Shown: positions 18,380 to 26,569 of the stretch, piece by piece
How positions within the stretch are numbered: the first letter of the stretch is position 1
Layout: each line of letters opens with the position of its first letter
Notes under the pieces: generated by a model
Told to the model about the DNA's origin: nothing
Databases searched by the model: none
What the model saw: only the letters and a program-made list of their open reading frames with translations
Source: Sandaracinaceae bacterium
GTDB taxonomy: Bacteria; Myxococcota_A; Polyangia; Polyangiales; Sandaracinaceae
Direction of reading: 5' to 3'
Length of the DNA stretch: 64,000 bases
Assembly (NCBI GenBank): GCA_040218145.1
Contig: JAVJQK010000065.1
Coordinates: 1 to 64,000 of the forward strand
Made by a program: the position numbers and the translations under genes

Positions 18380-19810
18380 TCAGACGAAGAGCTCGTTCAG
18401 GTAGCCGACGAGGAGCTTCTCGTTCAGCGCGCGCGGCAGGGAGTCGAGCACGTGGTTGATGTCGGACTCGCGCTCGGGCAGCTCCGTCCCGCTCGCGCCC
18501 GCCATGGAGAGCATCTGCTTCAGCGTCTCGGGCGAGATGTCCTCCGGGGCCATGTTGGCGAAGGCGGCCTGGATCTGCCCCGGCAGGTCGCTCTTCGGGA
18601 GCGCCTTCGCCGCCTCGACCGACGCGCGCAGATCCGCGACGAAGGCCTCGGCCTTCTCGTCGTTGGTCGGCCCCACCGTCAGGTGCAGGTTGGTCGGGCT
18701 CGGCCCGTACTCGAGCTGCGCCCCGATGAGCCAGCCGCGGAGCTTCATCTCGTCCGCCACGTGGAAGACGTCGACCTCGTCGCTCGCGAAGGCGAGCAGC
18801 GTCATGACCGGCTCACCGAGCATGCGCAGCTCCGGGATGGACTCGACGCCGGCCGCGATGCGGTCGGTCGCGTCCATCGCGCGGCGGGTCAGCGCGAGGT
18901 AGCCCTCGTCCCCGATGTGGTGGAGCGTCGCCCAGGCGGCCGCCATCGGCCCGCCGCTCTTGGTGCTCTGCATCGTGGTGTTGACCACGCTGTAGCCGGT
19001 CCACGCGGCGCACGCGAAGATCTGGTGCTGGCGAAGCTCCTTGTCCTTCATCATCAGGACCGAGGCGCCCTTGGCGCAGTAGGCGTACTTGTGGAGGTCC
19101 ATGCTGACGCTCGTCACGCCGGGCACGGAGAAGTCCCAGTCCTTCAGCTTCCGGCCGAGACGCGCGACGTAGGGGAGCATGAAGCCGCCGATGCAGGCGT
19201 CGACGTGCAGCAAGACGCCGTGCTCGAGCGCGATCTGGCCGAGCTCGACGATCGGGTCGATGACCCCGTGCGCGTAGCTCGGCGCGCTGCCGACGATGAG
19301 CACGGTGTTGTCGGTGAGCGCCGCCTTCACGGCTGCGGGATCCGCCTCGAAGGTCTCGGCGTCGACGTCGACCGGCACGACCTTCACGCCGAAGTAGTGC
19401 GCGCCCTTGTGGAAGGCGGCGTGCGCGGTGATCGGCAAGATCATCTCGGGCGCCGTGATGCCCTTCTCGGCCTTCGCCCAGTCGCGTGCGGTCTTCACCG
19501 CGAGCATGCAGCTCTCGGTGCCGCCGCTCGTGAAGGTGCCGACCACCGCGTCGTCGCCGCGGAGGTGCGTCCGACACATCCCGACGACCTCGGTCTCGAA
19601 CTTCACCAGGCTCGGATAGACGCGCGGGTCGAGCGCGTTCTCGCTGAGGAAGCGACCGTAGGCCTCCTTGGTGACCTTCTCGGCCTCGCGCCCCGCGTCG
19701 TAGCTGTAGCCGAAGGTTCGACCGCTCCTCCAGTCGGTGTCCCTCTCGGCGTACTGCGACATCGTCGCCATGACCTCGTCACGGCTCATCCCCTTCGACG
19801 GAATCTTCAC
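18380..19810 (-). CDS. PLP-dependent lyase, sphingosine-1-phosphate lyase-like
   Basis: A 476-residue group II PLP-dependent decarboxylase-fold enzyme. Landmarks are SGGTESCMLAVKTARDW (phosphate-binding turn), HAAFHKGAHYFGVKVV, a HVDACIGGF stretch (Asp for the PLP ring), and DLHKYAYCAKG with the Schiff-base lysine K241. These blocks match eukaryotic S1P lyase more closely than glutamate decarboxylase: GVIDP, HVDAC.GGF and VTS.S.D.HKY.Y..KG are all shared. It has no N-terminal membrane helix, so it is soluble. The GTG start has a purine-rich GGGAGGGAAG ribosome site. The gene lies 42 bp after the Ntn-hydrolase gene. Expected reaction: phospho-long-chain base to phosphoethanolamine plus fatty aldehyde. 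A different decarboxylase substrate remains possible. Confidence 0.8.
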   Translation of the reverse strand: MKIPSKGMSRDEVMATMSQYAERDTDWRSGRTFGYSYDAGREAEKVTKEAYGRFLSENALDPRVYPSLVKFETEVVGMCRTHLRGDDAVVGTFTSGGTESCMLAVKTARDWAKAEKGITAPEMILPITAHAAFHKGAHYFGVKVVPVDVDAETFEADPAAVKAALTDNTVLIVGSAPSYAHGVIDPIVELGQIALEHGVLLHVDACIGGFMLPYVARLGRKLKDWDFSVPGVTSVSMDLHKYAYCAKGASVLMMKDKELRQHQIFACAAWTGYSVVNTTMQSTKSGGPMAAAWATLHHIGDEGYLALTRRAMDATDRIAAGVESIPELRMLGEPVMTLLAFASDEVDVFHVADEMKLRGWLIGAQLEYGPSPTNLHLTVGPTNDEKAEAFVADLRASVEAAKALPKSDLPGQIQAAFANMAPEDISPETLKQMLSMAGASGTELPERESDINHVLDSLPRALNEKLLVGYLNELFV

Positions 19811-19852
19811 GCTTCCCTCCCTCTCTCGTTCTCTCTCGGCGACACGGTTTGG

Positions 19853-21574
19853 CTACGGCGAAACGACGTCGGCCAGGCCCACGTCGATGTGCATCTGATG
19901 GGCGTGACGGCGCGTGAAGCGTCGGCGCAGGCCGCGCATGGCCGCCGCGCGCACGGGCGGGTCGGCGTGGTGCCCGAGCGCCCAGCGGTAGTCGCGCACC
20001 GCGCCCTCACGGTCGCCCGCGGCGTCCCGGGAGCGGCCCCTCCAGAGGTGGAAGCTCGCGCGCCGCTCGGCGTCTGGGTGGCCGAGCGCGATGGCCTCGT
20101 CGAAGGCGCCCTCGGCCGCGCTCAGCTCGCCCGCCTCGAGCGCGTAGAGCCCGCGGAGCGAGTGGTAGAGCGGCTGGCCCGGAGACAGGGCGCAGGCCTC
20201 TCGCAGCAGCGCGTGCGCGCGCCCCACGTCGCTCTCGTCGACGTAGGCCACGTAGCTCTGGCGGAAGCGCTCGAACGCCTCCCGATCCGCCTCGTCCTCG
20301 AGCGCGCCGACCCTGAGCTCGCCCTTGTCCGGGTCGTGCCCCTGCGCGGAGAGCGAGAAGGGCACGAAGGTCCCGCGGCTCGTCGGCGCCTCGCCCGTGC
20401 CGACCCACACCGTCCCGTCCTCCGGCCGGAAGACCACCGAGCCGACCGTCATCACCATCGCGATCGAGTCGCGGATGCGGCAGCCCCCGGTGCCCGTGTC
20501 GCCCAGGATGGAGGCCATGCCCGCCGGGTCGAGCGCGCCGCGGCGCTCCTCGAGCAGCGCGTTGACCCGCGCGTGCCGGCCCTGGTTGTGCCGCCAGTAG
20601 CTCCCGTAGAGGGAGACCTCGCTCTGGCCGAGCGCCTCGTCGAGGTAGACGTTCGCGTAGCCGAAGGTGCCCTCCTCGCGGACGCGGATGGCGCGCTGGC
20701 GCTCCGGGTTCTCCTCCCAGCAGAGCACCTCGCGGGCGTGCCCGTCGGAGATCACGTAGGTCCAGCAGCCGACCGGGGTGTGGCTGCCGAGGATGCGCTC
20801 CGCGTCGTCGAGATCGCGCGCGTGCCGCATCACCTCGTCGCCCACGATGCCGATCGGCGTGCCGCCGAGCTTCGTGCGATCGGTGAACATGTGCTGGTGC
20901 ACGGTCAGCGTCAGGCCCGCCTCGTTCATGGCCGTGATCCCGCCGAGACCGACCCCCGCGGCCGCCACGGAGACGAAGCGCTGGCCGTGGTCCGGCGTGT
21001 GGAACAAGAGCGCCTTGTTGGAGGGCCAGCAGCCCACGCCGTGGTAGTCGAAGTTGCGGGCGTGCAGCAGCATCCCGTCCGCCGTGGCGTCCCCCCACGC
21101 GAGCGCGCTCGTGCAGCCGAGGCCCAGCGCGATCCGGTGCGCGACGGCGGGGCCGTGGCCTCGCAGCTGCATCGCGCGCGCCGCCACCCACATCACCGCG
21201 TCGGGCATGGTGCAGCCGTCGACGAAGGTCTGCACGTCGAGCCCGGCGCCGTCCGCGATCCCGCGGATGGTCTCCTTCACGTGCGGCGGGAGGCCCTTGG
21301 CGATCTGTCGCCCCAGGGTCGTCTGGAGCGCGGGCCAGACCAGCTTCGACGCGGGGCCGAGGCTGCCCTTCCCCATCAGCTTCTCGACGATGCGACGGTA
21401 GTAGGGGATCGGGCCGCGTCGGACCTCGTCCGAGAGCAACACGCCGTGCTGATACCCCATGTCGTAGTCGCTGCCGGCGACCCCGAGCACGTGCACGTCC
21501 CCCACGCGTCGATGCCAGCCCTGCCCCTCGCGCCGGATCGGCGCCTCCGTGTCTCTCGTCGTCGTCTGCGTCAC
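19853..21574 (-). CDS. C45/AAT-type Ntn hydrolase with C-terminal TPR region
   Basis: A 573-residue enzyme. The GTG start overlaps the stop of the GntR gene (GTGA). The nucleophile region reads LGCTSALAWGDATADG...HARNFDYHG with Cys154. CTS...RN.DY is the signature of the choloylglycine hydrolase / penicillin acyltransferase / acid ceramidase group. The C-terminal 150 residues are helical and TPR-like (AHALLREACALSPGQPLYHSLRGLYALEAG). No signal peptide is seen. In the family the cysteine becomes N-terminal by self-cleavage; the 153 preceding residues would then be a pro-segment. It probably splits or transfers an acyl amide. Together with the S1P-lyase-like neighbour, a ceramide-type substrate is conceivable, but this is inference. 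Confidence 0.75.
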   Translation of the reverse strand: MTQTTTRDTEAPIRREGQGWHRRVGDVHVLGVAGSDYDMGYQHGVLLSDEVRRGPIPYYRRIVEKLMGKGSLGPASKLVWPALQTTLGRQIAKGLPPHVKETIRGIADGAGLDVQTFVDGCTMPDAVMWVAARAMQLRGHGPAVAHRIALGLGCTSALAWGDATADGMLLHARNFDYHGVGCWPSNKALLFHTPDHGQRFVSVAAAGVGLGGITAMNEAGLTLTVHQHMFTDRTKLGGTPIGIVGDEVMRHARDLDDAERILGSHTPVGCWTYVISDGHAREVLCWEENPERQRAIRVREEGTFGYANVYLDEALGQSEVSLYGSYWRHNQGRHARVNALLEERRGALDPAGMASILGDTGTGGCRIRDSIAMVMTVGSVVFRPEDGTVWVGTGEAPTSRGTFVPFSLSAQGHDPDKGELRVGALEDEADREAFERFRQSYVAYVDESDVGRAHALLREACALSPGQPLYHSLRGLYALEAGELSAAEGAFDEAIALGHPDAERRASFHLWRGRSRDAAGDREGAVRDYRWALGHHADPPVRAAAMRGLRRRFTRRHAHQMHIDVGLADVVSP

Positions 21575-22317
21575 GTCAGCCCCTCCATCACCACGCTCAG
21601 CGGCTCCCCCGTCGAGAGCGCCGCCGCCGCCAAGAGCCGCGGGGTCGCCCAGTCGTGGAAGGCCTCCACGAGGGTGCGCACCTGCTCCACCTCGCCGGCT
21701 CGGATCAGCCCGACGAGGAGAGAGAGCCCCGCGAGGTGCGGCTCGTTCGCGGGCCGCACCGTTCGAAAGATGTCGCCGAGGTCCCGCGCGACCTCCTGGT
21801 TCCACCAGACCAGCATCTGGAAGATCCGGTTGTGGGCCGCGCGCGCGACCGCTCGGGTGAGCGCGTCGGCGTGCACGTCGTAGCGGGCCCGGTCGTGCAA
21901 GGCGTCCTTCAGGCGGGCGAGGTGCGCGTCGAGCTCCTCGAGGTCCGCGGGCGTGCGCCGCGTCGCCGCGAGCGTGGTCATCTGCACGTCCAGCGACGCG
22001 CGGATCTCGAGGAAGTCCCGGAAGACCTCCCGGTTCACCCGTCCGGGGCCCGGCGTCATCATGGCGCGCAGGACCTCGGGGCTGACCGACGCCATCGGGT
22101 CGAGCACCTCCGTGCCGCGCCGCCGGATGGGGCGAACCAGCCGGTGCACCTCGAGCAGCTTGATGGCCTCGCGCACGACGGAGCGGTTCACGCCGTAGCG
22201 CTCGGCCAGCTCCGCCTCCTTGGGGAGGAGCGAGCCCACCTCGACGTCGCCGCGAACGATGCTTCGCAGCAGGTCGTTCGCGACCCGATCGGCCTTGCGT
22301 CCCGTGCCCTCCGCCAC
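21571..22317 (-). CDS. GntR-family transcriptional regulator, FadR/FCD subgroup
   Basis: A 248-residue DNA-binding repressor or activator. The N-terminal winged helix (ANDLLRSIVRGDVEVGSLLPKEAELAERYGVNRSVVREAIKLL, about 13-60) is followed by an all-helical FCD-type effector domain (residues 90-230, FLEIRASLDVQMTTLAATR; VHADALTRAVARAAHNRIF). The metal or carboxylate histidines of FCD domains may be H150, H161 and others. It starts with GTG and its stop overlaps the Ntn-hydrolase start. It is therefore the likely local regulator of that operon. The effector is unknown; many relatives sense fatty acyl or carboxylic acids. Confidence 0.9.
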   Translation of the reverse strand: MAEGTGRKADRVANDLLRSIVRGDVEVGSLLPKEAELAERYGVNRSVVREAIKLLEVHRLVRPIRRRGTEVLDPMASVSPEVLRAMMTPGPGRVNREVFRDFLEIRASLDVQMTTLAATRRTPADLEELDAHLARLKDALHDRARYDVHADALTRAVARAAHNRIFQMLVWWNQEVARDLGDIFRTVRPANEPHLAGLSLLVGLIRAGEVEQVRTLVEAFHDWATPRLLAAAALSTGEPLSVVMEGLT

Positions 22318-22318
22318 G

Positions 22319-22344
22319 GGACCTCTATTACATCGGACCTATTA
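22319..22344. promoter_or_regulatory. Direct repeat upstream of the GntR gene, operator candidate
   Basis: GGACCTCTATTA (22319-22330) and GGACCTATTA (22335-22344) are near-identical copies 16 bp apart in the 24-bp gap between the kinase and GntR genes. This spot is unusually A+T-rich for the window. It could be the GntR binding site for autoregulation. The copies are direct rather than inverted, which is atypical for GntR proteins. Confidence 0.3.
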
Positions 22345-23328
22345 GCTGTCAACCGTCTTTTGGCTAATCACCGGGGTATAGTCGATGGCCATCTGCTGCT
22401 CGCGGCGGGCGATGTTCCAGAGTCGGGTGGCGACCTCGGACGCGGTGGGAGGCCGGTCTTCCGGCTGTCGCTCGAGCAAGCCCGAGATGAGGAGGTCCAG
22501 CTCGCTCGGGAGATCGGCGCGCAGGCTCCGGGCGTGCGGGGCCTCCTCGTGCATCGCCCGCATCACCACCGCGGCGGGGCTGGTGGCGGGGAGCGGGAGC
22601 TGACCGGTGACCATCTCGAAGAGCACGACGCCGAGGGAGTAGAGGTCGGCCGCCGTCCCCACCTCGAAGTTCCAGGCCCGCTCCGGCGCCATGTACTGGG
22701 GTGTGCCGACCACCTGGCCGGGCTCGGTCAGGCGCGTGTCCTCCGGGATCCGAGCGAGGCCGAAGTCCACGAGCTTGACGTGGGGCGCCCCGTGCTCGTC
22801 CCAGCGAACGAAGATGTTCTCGGGCTTGAGGTCGCGGTGGGCGATGCCCAGCTGGTGTGTGCAGGCCAGCGCCTCGGCGATCTGCGCGCCGATCGGCGTC
22901 GCGATGGAGACCGGCATGCGCCCGCACTCGGCCAGGATCCGGTGCAGCGGCTTGCCCTCGAGCAGCTCCATCACGATGTACGGAGCGCCCTCGGAGGTGC
23001 GACCGAACGCGTGGACCTCGACGATGTTCGGGTGTCGGGAGGCGGCCGCCGCGCGGGCCTCGCGGCGCATGCGCTCGATCCACCTGGCGTCGCTCGCCAG
23101 CTCGCGCCGCAGCACCTTGACCGCCACGGCTCGGCCGGACTCGAGGTCGACTCCGCGGTGCACGCTCGCCATGCCGCCCGCGCCGAGGAACCCCTCGAGC
23201 CGGTAGCGGCCGTCGATCACCGTGCCCTCCCACTGGGAGGCCTCCTCTTCCATCGCCGCGCCGCATAGGAGGCACACCACGCGGGGGCCGGACGACTCGG
23301 AGAAGCCACATCGGGGACACACTCTCAT
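22342..23328 (-). CDS. Serine/threonine protein kinase with N-terminal zinc ribbon
   Basis: A 328-residue cytoplasmic kinase. Residues 1-24 hold CPRC...CLLC, a small zinc ribbon. The kinase domain (about 40-310) has GAGGMASV, AVKVLRRE, HRDLKPENIF, VDFGLAR and YMAPERAWN, so it should be active. It has no transmembrane segment and no C-terminal sensor. The stop lies 24 bp before the GntR gene on the same strand, so read-through into the Ntn-hydrolase operon is possible. Confidence 0.93.
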   Translation of the reverse strand: MRVCPRCGFSESSGPRVVCLLCGAAMEEEASQWEGTVIDGRYRLEGFLGAGGMASVHRGVDLESGRAVAVKVLRRELASDARWIERMRREARAAAASRHPNIVEVHAFGRTSEGAPYIVMELLEGKPLHRILAECGRMPVSIATPIGAQIAEALACTHQLGIAHRDLKPENIFVRWDEHGAPHVKLVDFGLARIPEDTRLTEPGQVVGTPQYMAPERAWNFEVGTAADLYSLGVVLFEMVTGQLPLPATSPAAVVMRAMHEEAPHARSLRADLPSELDLLISGLLERQPEDRPPTASEVATRLWNIARREQQMAIDYTPVISQKTVDS

Positions 23329-23392
23329 GTGTCGTCAGGTAACCCCCGATTCCGCCGTCACCGCCCGCGCCCGCGGACGAAGGGTGTTTCGG

Positions 23393-23776
23393 TCAGTCGC
23401 GGGCGAGCGCGTCGAGGTTGGCGCGGCAGGTGCGCGCCGCCCGGAGCGCGTGCCGGACGAGCTCGAGGGGCGGGGTCGCGCCCGCCTCCGCCTTCTGAAT
23501 CGCCTTCTCGATCTCGGCCACGGAGTCGGGGCCGTGCTTTCGCATGCGCGCCGCGAGTCGATCACGGCCCCGGCCCGCGTCGGCGAGCAGGGACGCGTAC
23601 TCCTCGGCGCGGTGGGCGCGCAGACGCGACCCGAGCGCGCGCACGCGCTCCCGGAGAGACTTCAGCGCGGGCTCCTCGGGCGCCACCCGGCTCCCGAGCT
23701 CGAGCAGCTCGATGCAGAGCCGGTCCAGCTCCGCGTGGTGCGAAGCGATCAGCTCTCGTGTCTGGTACGTCGTCAT
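23393..23776 (-). CDS. Small helical protein, possibly hemerythrin-like
   Basis: A 127-residue all-helical protein. ASHHAELDRLCIELLEL near the start and LRAHRAEEYASLLADA in the middle recall the H...HxxxE pattern of HHE/hemerythrin cation-binding domains, and RKHGPDS supplies another histidine. The spacing is not a clean match, so an iron site is only a possibility. It starts 207 bp from the stop of the sigma factor gene, so it has its own promoter region, and lies 64 bp before the zinc-ribbon kinase. Confidence 0.5.
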   Translation of the reverse strand: MTTYQTRELIASHHAELDRLCIELLELGSRVAPEEPALKSLRERVRALGSRLRAHRAEEYASLLADAGRGRDRLAARMRKHGPDSVAEIEKAIQKAEAGATPPLELVRHALRAARTCRANLDALARD

Positions 23777-23983
23777 CGAATACCCCCGTGACCAAGTCTA
23801 CGCGTTCGCTCGTGACCGGCACGAATTCGGCGCCATCTTCGGGTTAGAACTGCACGCGGATCGGTGCAAGCCCCATACCTCGGACGTCGCTGGACGATCG
23901 GGGGGATTCTCGAGCGGTGAGGTGCGTAAGGCGCGCGGCACCGTGAAAAGGGCCGCGCGCCGCGCTGCGATCGGCCGCGGGAG

Positions 23984-25336
23984 CTACGCGCCTTCGCGCG
24001 CGAGGGCGCCGCGGAGCTTCTCGAGGGCCATCGCCTCGAGCTGACGCACCCGCTCGCGGCTGAGGTTCAGCTCCTCGCCGATCTCGCGGAGCGTGAGGCC
24101 GTCGGCGTTGTTGCCGTCCATGCCGAAGCGGCGACGCAGGATGAACTGCTCGCGGTCGCTGAGGACCGACAGGATGCGCTCGGCCGTGCCCTCGCGCTCG
24201 CGCGCGATGACCGCGTCGTCGACCTGCTGGGCGTCGTCGTCGCAGAGCACCTCGTCGAGCGAGCGGTCGCCGTCCTCACCCATGGGGGCGTGGATGGACA
24301 CCGAGCGCGTCGTCGCCTCCAGCGAGCGCCGGACCTTGTCGACCGTCATGCCCACCTCTTCGGCGAGCTCCTTCTCGCTCGGCGCGCGCCCGTAGCGCTG
24401 CGTGAGCTGACGCTCCGCCCGGCGGAGGCGCTTGCGCTTCTCGGTCATGCCGAAGGGCACGCGCACGGTCTCCGCGTGACGCGTGACCTCGCGGGCGATG
24501 CTCTGGCGGATCCACCAGGTGGCGTAGGTGCTGAAGCGCGTCCCCACGCGGTGGTCGAACTTGTCGACCGCGCGCATGAGGCCGAGGTTGCCCTCCTGGA
24601 CGAGGTCCGGGAACGGCACGCCCGAGCCGCGGTAGGCCTTGGCGAGCATCACCACGAGCCGGAGGTTCGCCTCGGCGAGGGCGTTGCGACGCGCCTCGAG
24701 GCGGCGGCGCTTGGCGTCGAGGACCGGCCACACGCGGCGCAGCACCGGGCGACGGCGACCGAGGTTGTCCTCGGCGCGGCGGATGATCTCGATGGCCTGG
24801 TCGTCCTCGCGCCCGTCGGCGGCGGCGAACGCGCGCAGCTCGCGATGCACGCGGGCCACCACGTCCTGGATGCGCTCCCGGTGGAGGCCCATGTGACGGA
24901 CGATCTTGCCGCGCTGATCCCACGCGCGGTCGCGACGGACGCGACGCTCGGCCGCGCTGCCCCGCTTGGAGCCGGCCATCTTCCCGATGCGCTCCTCGAC
25001 CTTCGCGGCCTTGCCGAGGTTCTTGGTCAGCTCGGCCCGGCCCTCGAGCCCCTCGTAGCGGCCGAGGTGGGCCACGCCGAGCACGTCGATCTCTTCCGCC
25101 TCGAAGCGGCGATGCCAGGTCAGGACCTCAGGCAAGGAGAGGCCGTTGTCGAGGATGCAGTCGAGGCAGTCGCGCTCGGCCTCCTCGATGAGCTGGGCAG
25201 CCGCCACCTCACCCGCGCGGTCGAGCGGCGGCTGGAGCTCGCCGAGCCCGGCGAGGTAGAGGTCGAAGGGGTCACGGGTGCTGCGGCCCGTGCGAGCGCG
25301 CGGCCGGCGCTCGGCAGTGGCAGTCGTCTTCTTCAT
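23984..25336 (-). CDS. RNA polymerase sigma-70 family factor, group 1/2 type
   Basis: A 450-residue sigma factor. Region 1.2 is at the N-terminus (DPFDLYLAGLGELQPPLDRAGE). A long non-conserved, Arg-rich insert (about 60-215) follows. Region 2 is well conserved (NLRLVVMLAKAYRGSGVPFPDLVQEGNLGLMRAVDKFD...FSTYATWWIRQSI). Region 3 and region 4 (LREIGEELNLSRERVRQLEAMALEKLR) complete it. It lacks the acidic region 1.1 of housekeeping RpoD, so it is more likely an alternative RpoD-like sigma. A strong leader hairpin lies 59 bp upstream of the ATG. Confidence 0.9.
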   Translation of the reverse strand: MKKTTATAERRPRARTGRSTRDPFDLYLAGLGELQPPLDRAGEVAAAQLIEEAERDCLDCILDNGLSLPEVLTWHRRFEAEEIDVLGVAHLGRYEGLEGRAELTKNLGKAAKVEERIGKMAGSKRGSAAERRVRRDRAWDQRGKIVRHMGLHRERIQDVVARVHRELRAFAAADGREDDQAIEIIRRAEDNLGRRRPVLRRVWPVLDAKRRRLEARRNALAEANLRLVVMLAKAYRGSGVPFPDLVQEGNLGLMRAVDKFDHRVGTRFSTYATWWIRQSIAREVTRHAETVRVPFGMTEKRKRLRRAERQLTQRYGRAPSEKELAEEVGMTVDKVRRSLEATTRSVSIHAPMGEDGDRSLDEVLCDDDAQQVDDAVIAREREGTAERILSVLSDREQFILRRRFGMDGNNADGLTLREIGEELNLSRERVRQLEAMALEKLRGALAREGA

Positions 25337-25394
25337 GGCTTCTCGGGGGTGCGCGGCGGCTAGAGGAGGCGGGGTGCGAGGTTCGTTCGTGTCC

Positions 25395-25427
25395 GTCCGG
25401 GTCGGTCGGGGGTCTCCCGACCCGGAC
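25395..25427 (-). promoter_or_regulatory. Strong inverted repeat in the leader of the sigma factor gene
   Basis: GTCCGGGTCGG (25395-25405) and CCGACCCGGAC (25417-25427) form a perfect 11-bp stem with an 11-base loop, 59 bp upstream of the sigma factor start. It could be a protein-binding operator or an mRNA leader structure. It has no T-run to act as a terminator. The remainder of the 25337-25538 gap shows nothing else clear. Confidence 0.45.
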
Positions 25428-25538
25428 CACGCTGCCTCCCCCCGGGAGCCTTGCGCTGGGTGGCGCTGGGCTCCGGTCGCGCGGTACGCCGGATCATGAG
25501 GCCGGGACTCGAGCTTGCAAGCCGAAGCCGTAGAAAGC

Positions 25539-26504
25539 TCACGAGACCTGACCAGGACTCGGTTTTGTGAGGCTTTTTCGGGGTTCGGGCAAGCGTTCGC
25601 CGGAAAAATCCGTTTTTGGCCGCGAACCCCAGTCCGAAATCGAGGGTAAAGAGCGATAGAGAAGCCAGTGGTAGAGGCGCCGCGGGAGGAAGCGGCGAAG
25701 CGCGTCGAAGAGACGGGCGTCGAAGGTCGCCAGCACCCGGAGCGGCGGGGTCGGGTCGGCCATGGTCCGCAGCACCGCGCGCGCGACCTTCCACTCCGGG
25801 GTGGCCAGCCAGCCCCGCATCATGCGGGCGATGAACGGCCCCATGTGCTCGTAGTGGGCGTGATAGGGGTCGTGGTCGTCGTCGTGGGAGCGCCGGCTCA
25901 TCGGCGTGTAGCGCACGCGCTCGAACGAGCCGCTGCGGATGAAGCCCGGCTCGATGAGGCTGACCCGGATGTTCCACGGCCGGACCTCGTACCAGAGAGC
26001 CTCGCACGCGCCCTCGAGCGCGAACTTCGAGGCGCTGTAGACGGCCATGGTGGGCATGGCCATCATGCCGCCCACCGAGCTGACGGTCAGGATGTGCCCG
26101 CCCCCGCGGTCACGCATGCCGGGCAGGACCAGCCGGGCCAGCTCCATCGGCGAGCGGAAGTTCACGTTCATCTGCTCGAGGCGCTCGTCCTCGACCACGT
26201 GCTCGACCACGGCGCGATAGGAGACGCCGGCGTTGTTGATCAGCACGTCGACCCCGCCCCAGCGATGGTAGGCCTCGCCGATCACTTCGCTCCGCATGGC
26301 CGGGCTCGTGACGTCCAGCGGCCGCAGGTGCACCCGCTCCGACTCCGTCACGCCCGCCGCCGCGAAGCGGGGCATCGAGCTGGGCCGGGCGGTGAGGATC
26401 AGGCGGTGCGGCGTGGCGAGCAGCCGGCGCGCGATCTCGAGCCCGAGCCCGGTGCTGGCGCCGGTCAGGAGGACGGTCCGTGGCTGATCGCTGCGCCTCA
26501 CCAC
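25539..26504 (-). CDS. Short-chain dehydrogenase/reductase
   Basis: An NAD(P)-dependent oxidoreductase of 321 residues. The cofactor loop TGASTGLG (about 14-21), NNAG near 90 and the catalytic YSASK near 157 (with Ser in TVSSVGG) are all present. The C-terminal 120 residues are longer than a classical SDR and basic (FDALRRFLPRRLYHWLLYRS), as in SDRs acting on lipid or retinol-like substrates. The last 35 residues lie over a nested inverted repeat and may not be conserved. The GTG start has CAGGAG just upstream. Confidence 0.9.
   Translation of the reverse strand: MVRRSDQPRTVLLTGASTGLGLEIARRLLATPHRLILTARPSSMPRFAAAGVTESERVHLRPLDVTSPAMRSEVIGEAYHRWGGVDVLINNAGVSYRAVVEHVVEDERLEQMNVNFRSPMELARLVLPGMRDRGGGHILTVSSVGGMMAMPTMAVYSASKFALEGACEALWYEVRPWNIRVSLIEPGFIRSGSFERVRYTPMSRRSHDDDHDPYHAHYEHMGPFIARMMRGWLATPEWKVARAVLRTMADPTPPLRVLATFDARLFDALRRFLPRRLYHWLLYRSLPSISDWGSRPKTDFSGERLPEPRKSLTKPSPGQVS
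25580..25630. repeat. Nested inverted repeats at the 3' end of the SDR gene
   Basis: GGGGTTCG (25580-25587) pairs with CGAACCCC (25623-25630). Within the loop, AAAAA-TCCG-TTTTT forms a second hairpin flanked by GCC/GGC. The A/T-rich runs stand out from the surrounding DNA. The element lies inside the coding frame of the last part of the SDR gene. Confidence 0.45.
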
Positions 26505-26569
26505 TCCTGTATGTAGGGCGGCGCGCCGCCGTCACCTCGTCCCGGATCGGGGAGTCAGAGACCGGCCGC

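Noticed and set aside
19821-19842. Same CTCTCGTTCTCTCT tract upstream of the lyase as upstream of motA (29507-29520)
   Set aside because: On the mRNA this is a purine-rich ribosome-site region. The lyase copy lacks the TCAA and CCGAT boxes, so a shared promoter is not supported.
16988-21883. 1631-codon plus-strand frame over cytochrome, TPR-like, lyase and hydrolase genes
   Set aside because: It crosses four recognisable minus-strand genes and shows no domain.
23777-23983. Possible small RNA or gene in the 207-bp gap after the sigma factor gene
   Set aside because: No good frame, stem or tRNA-like features; left as the promoter region of the helical protein gene.
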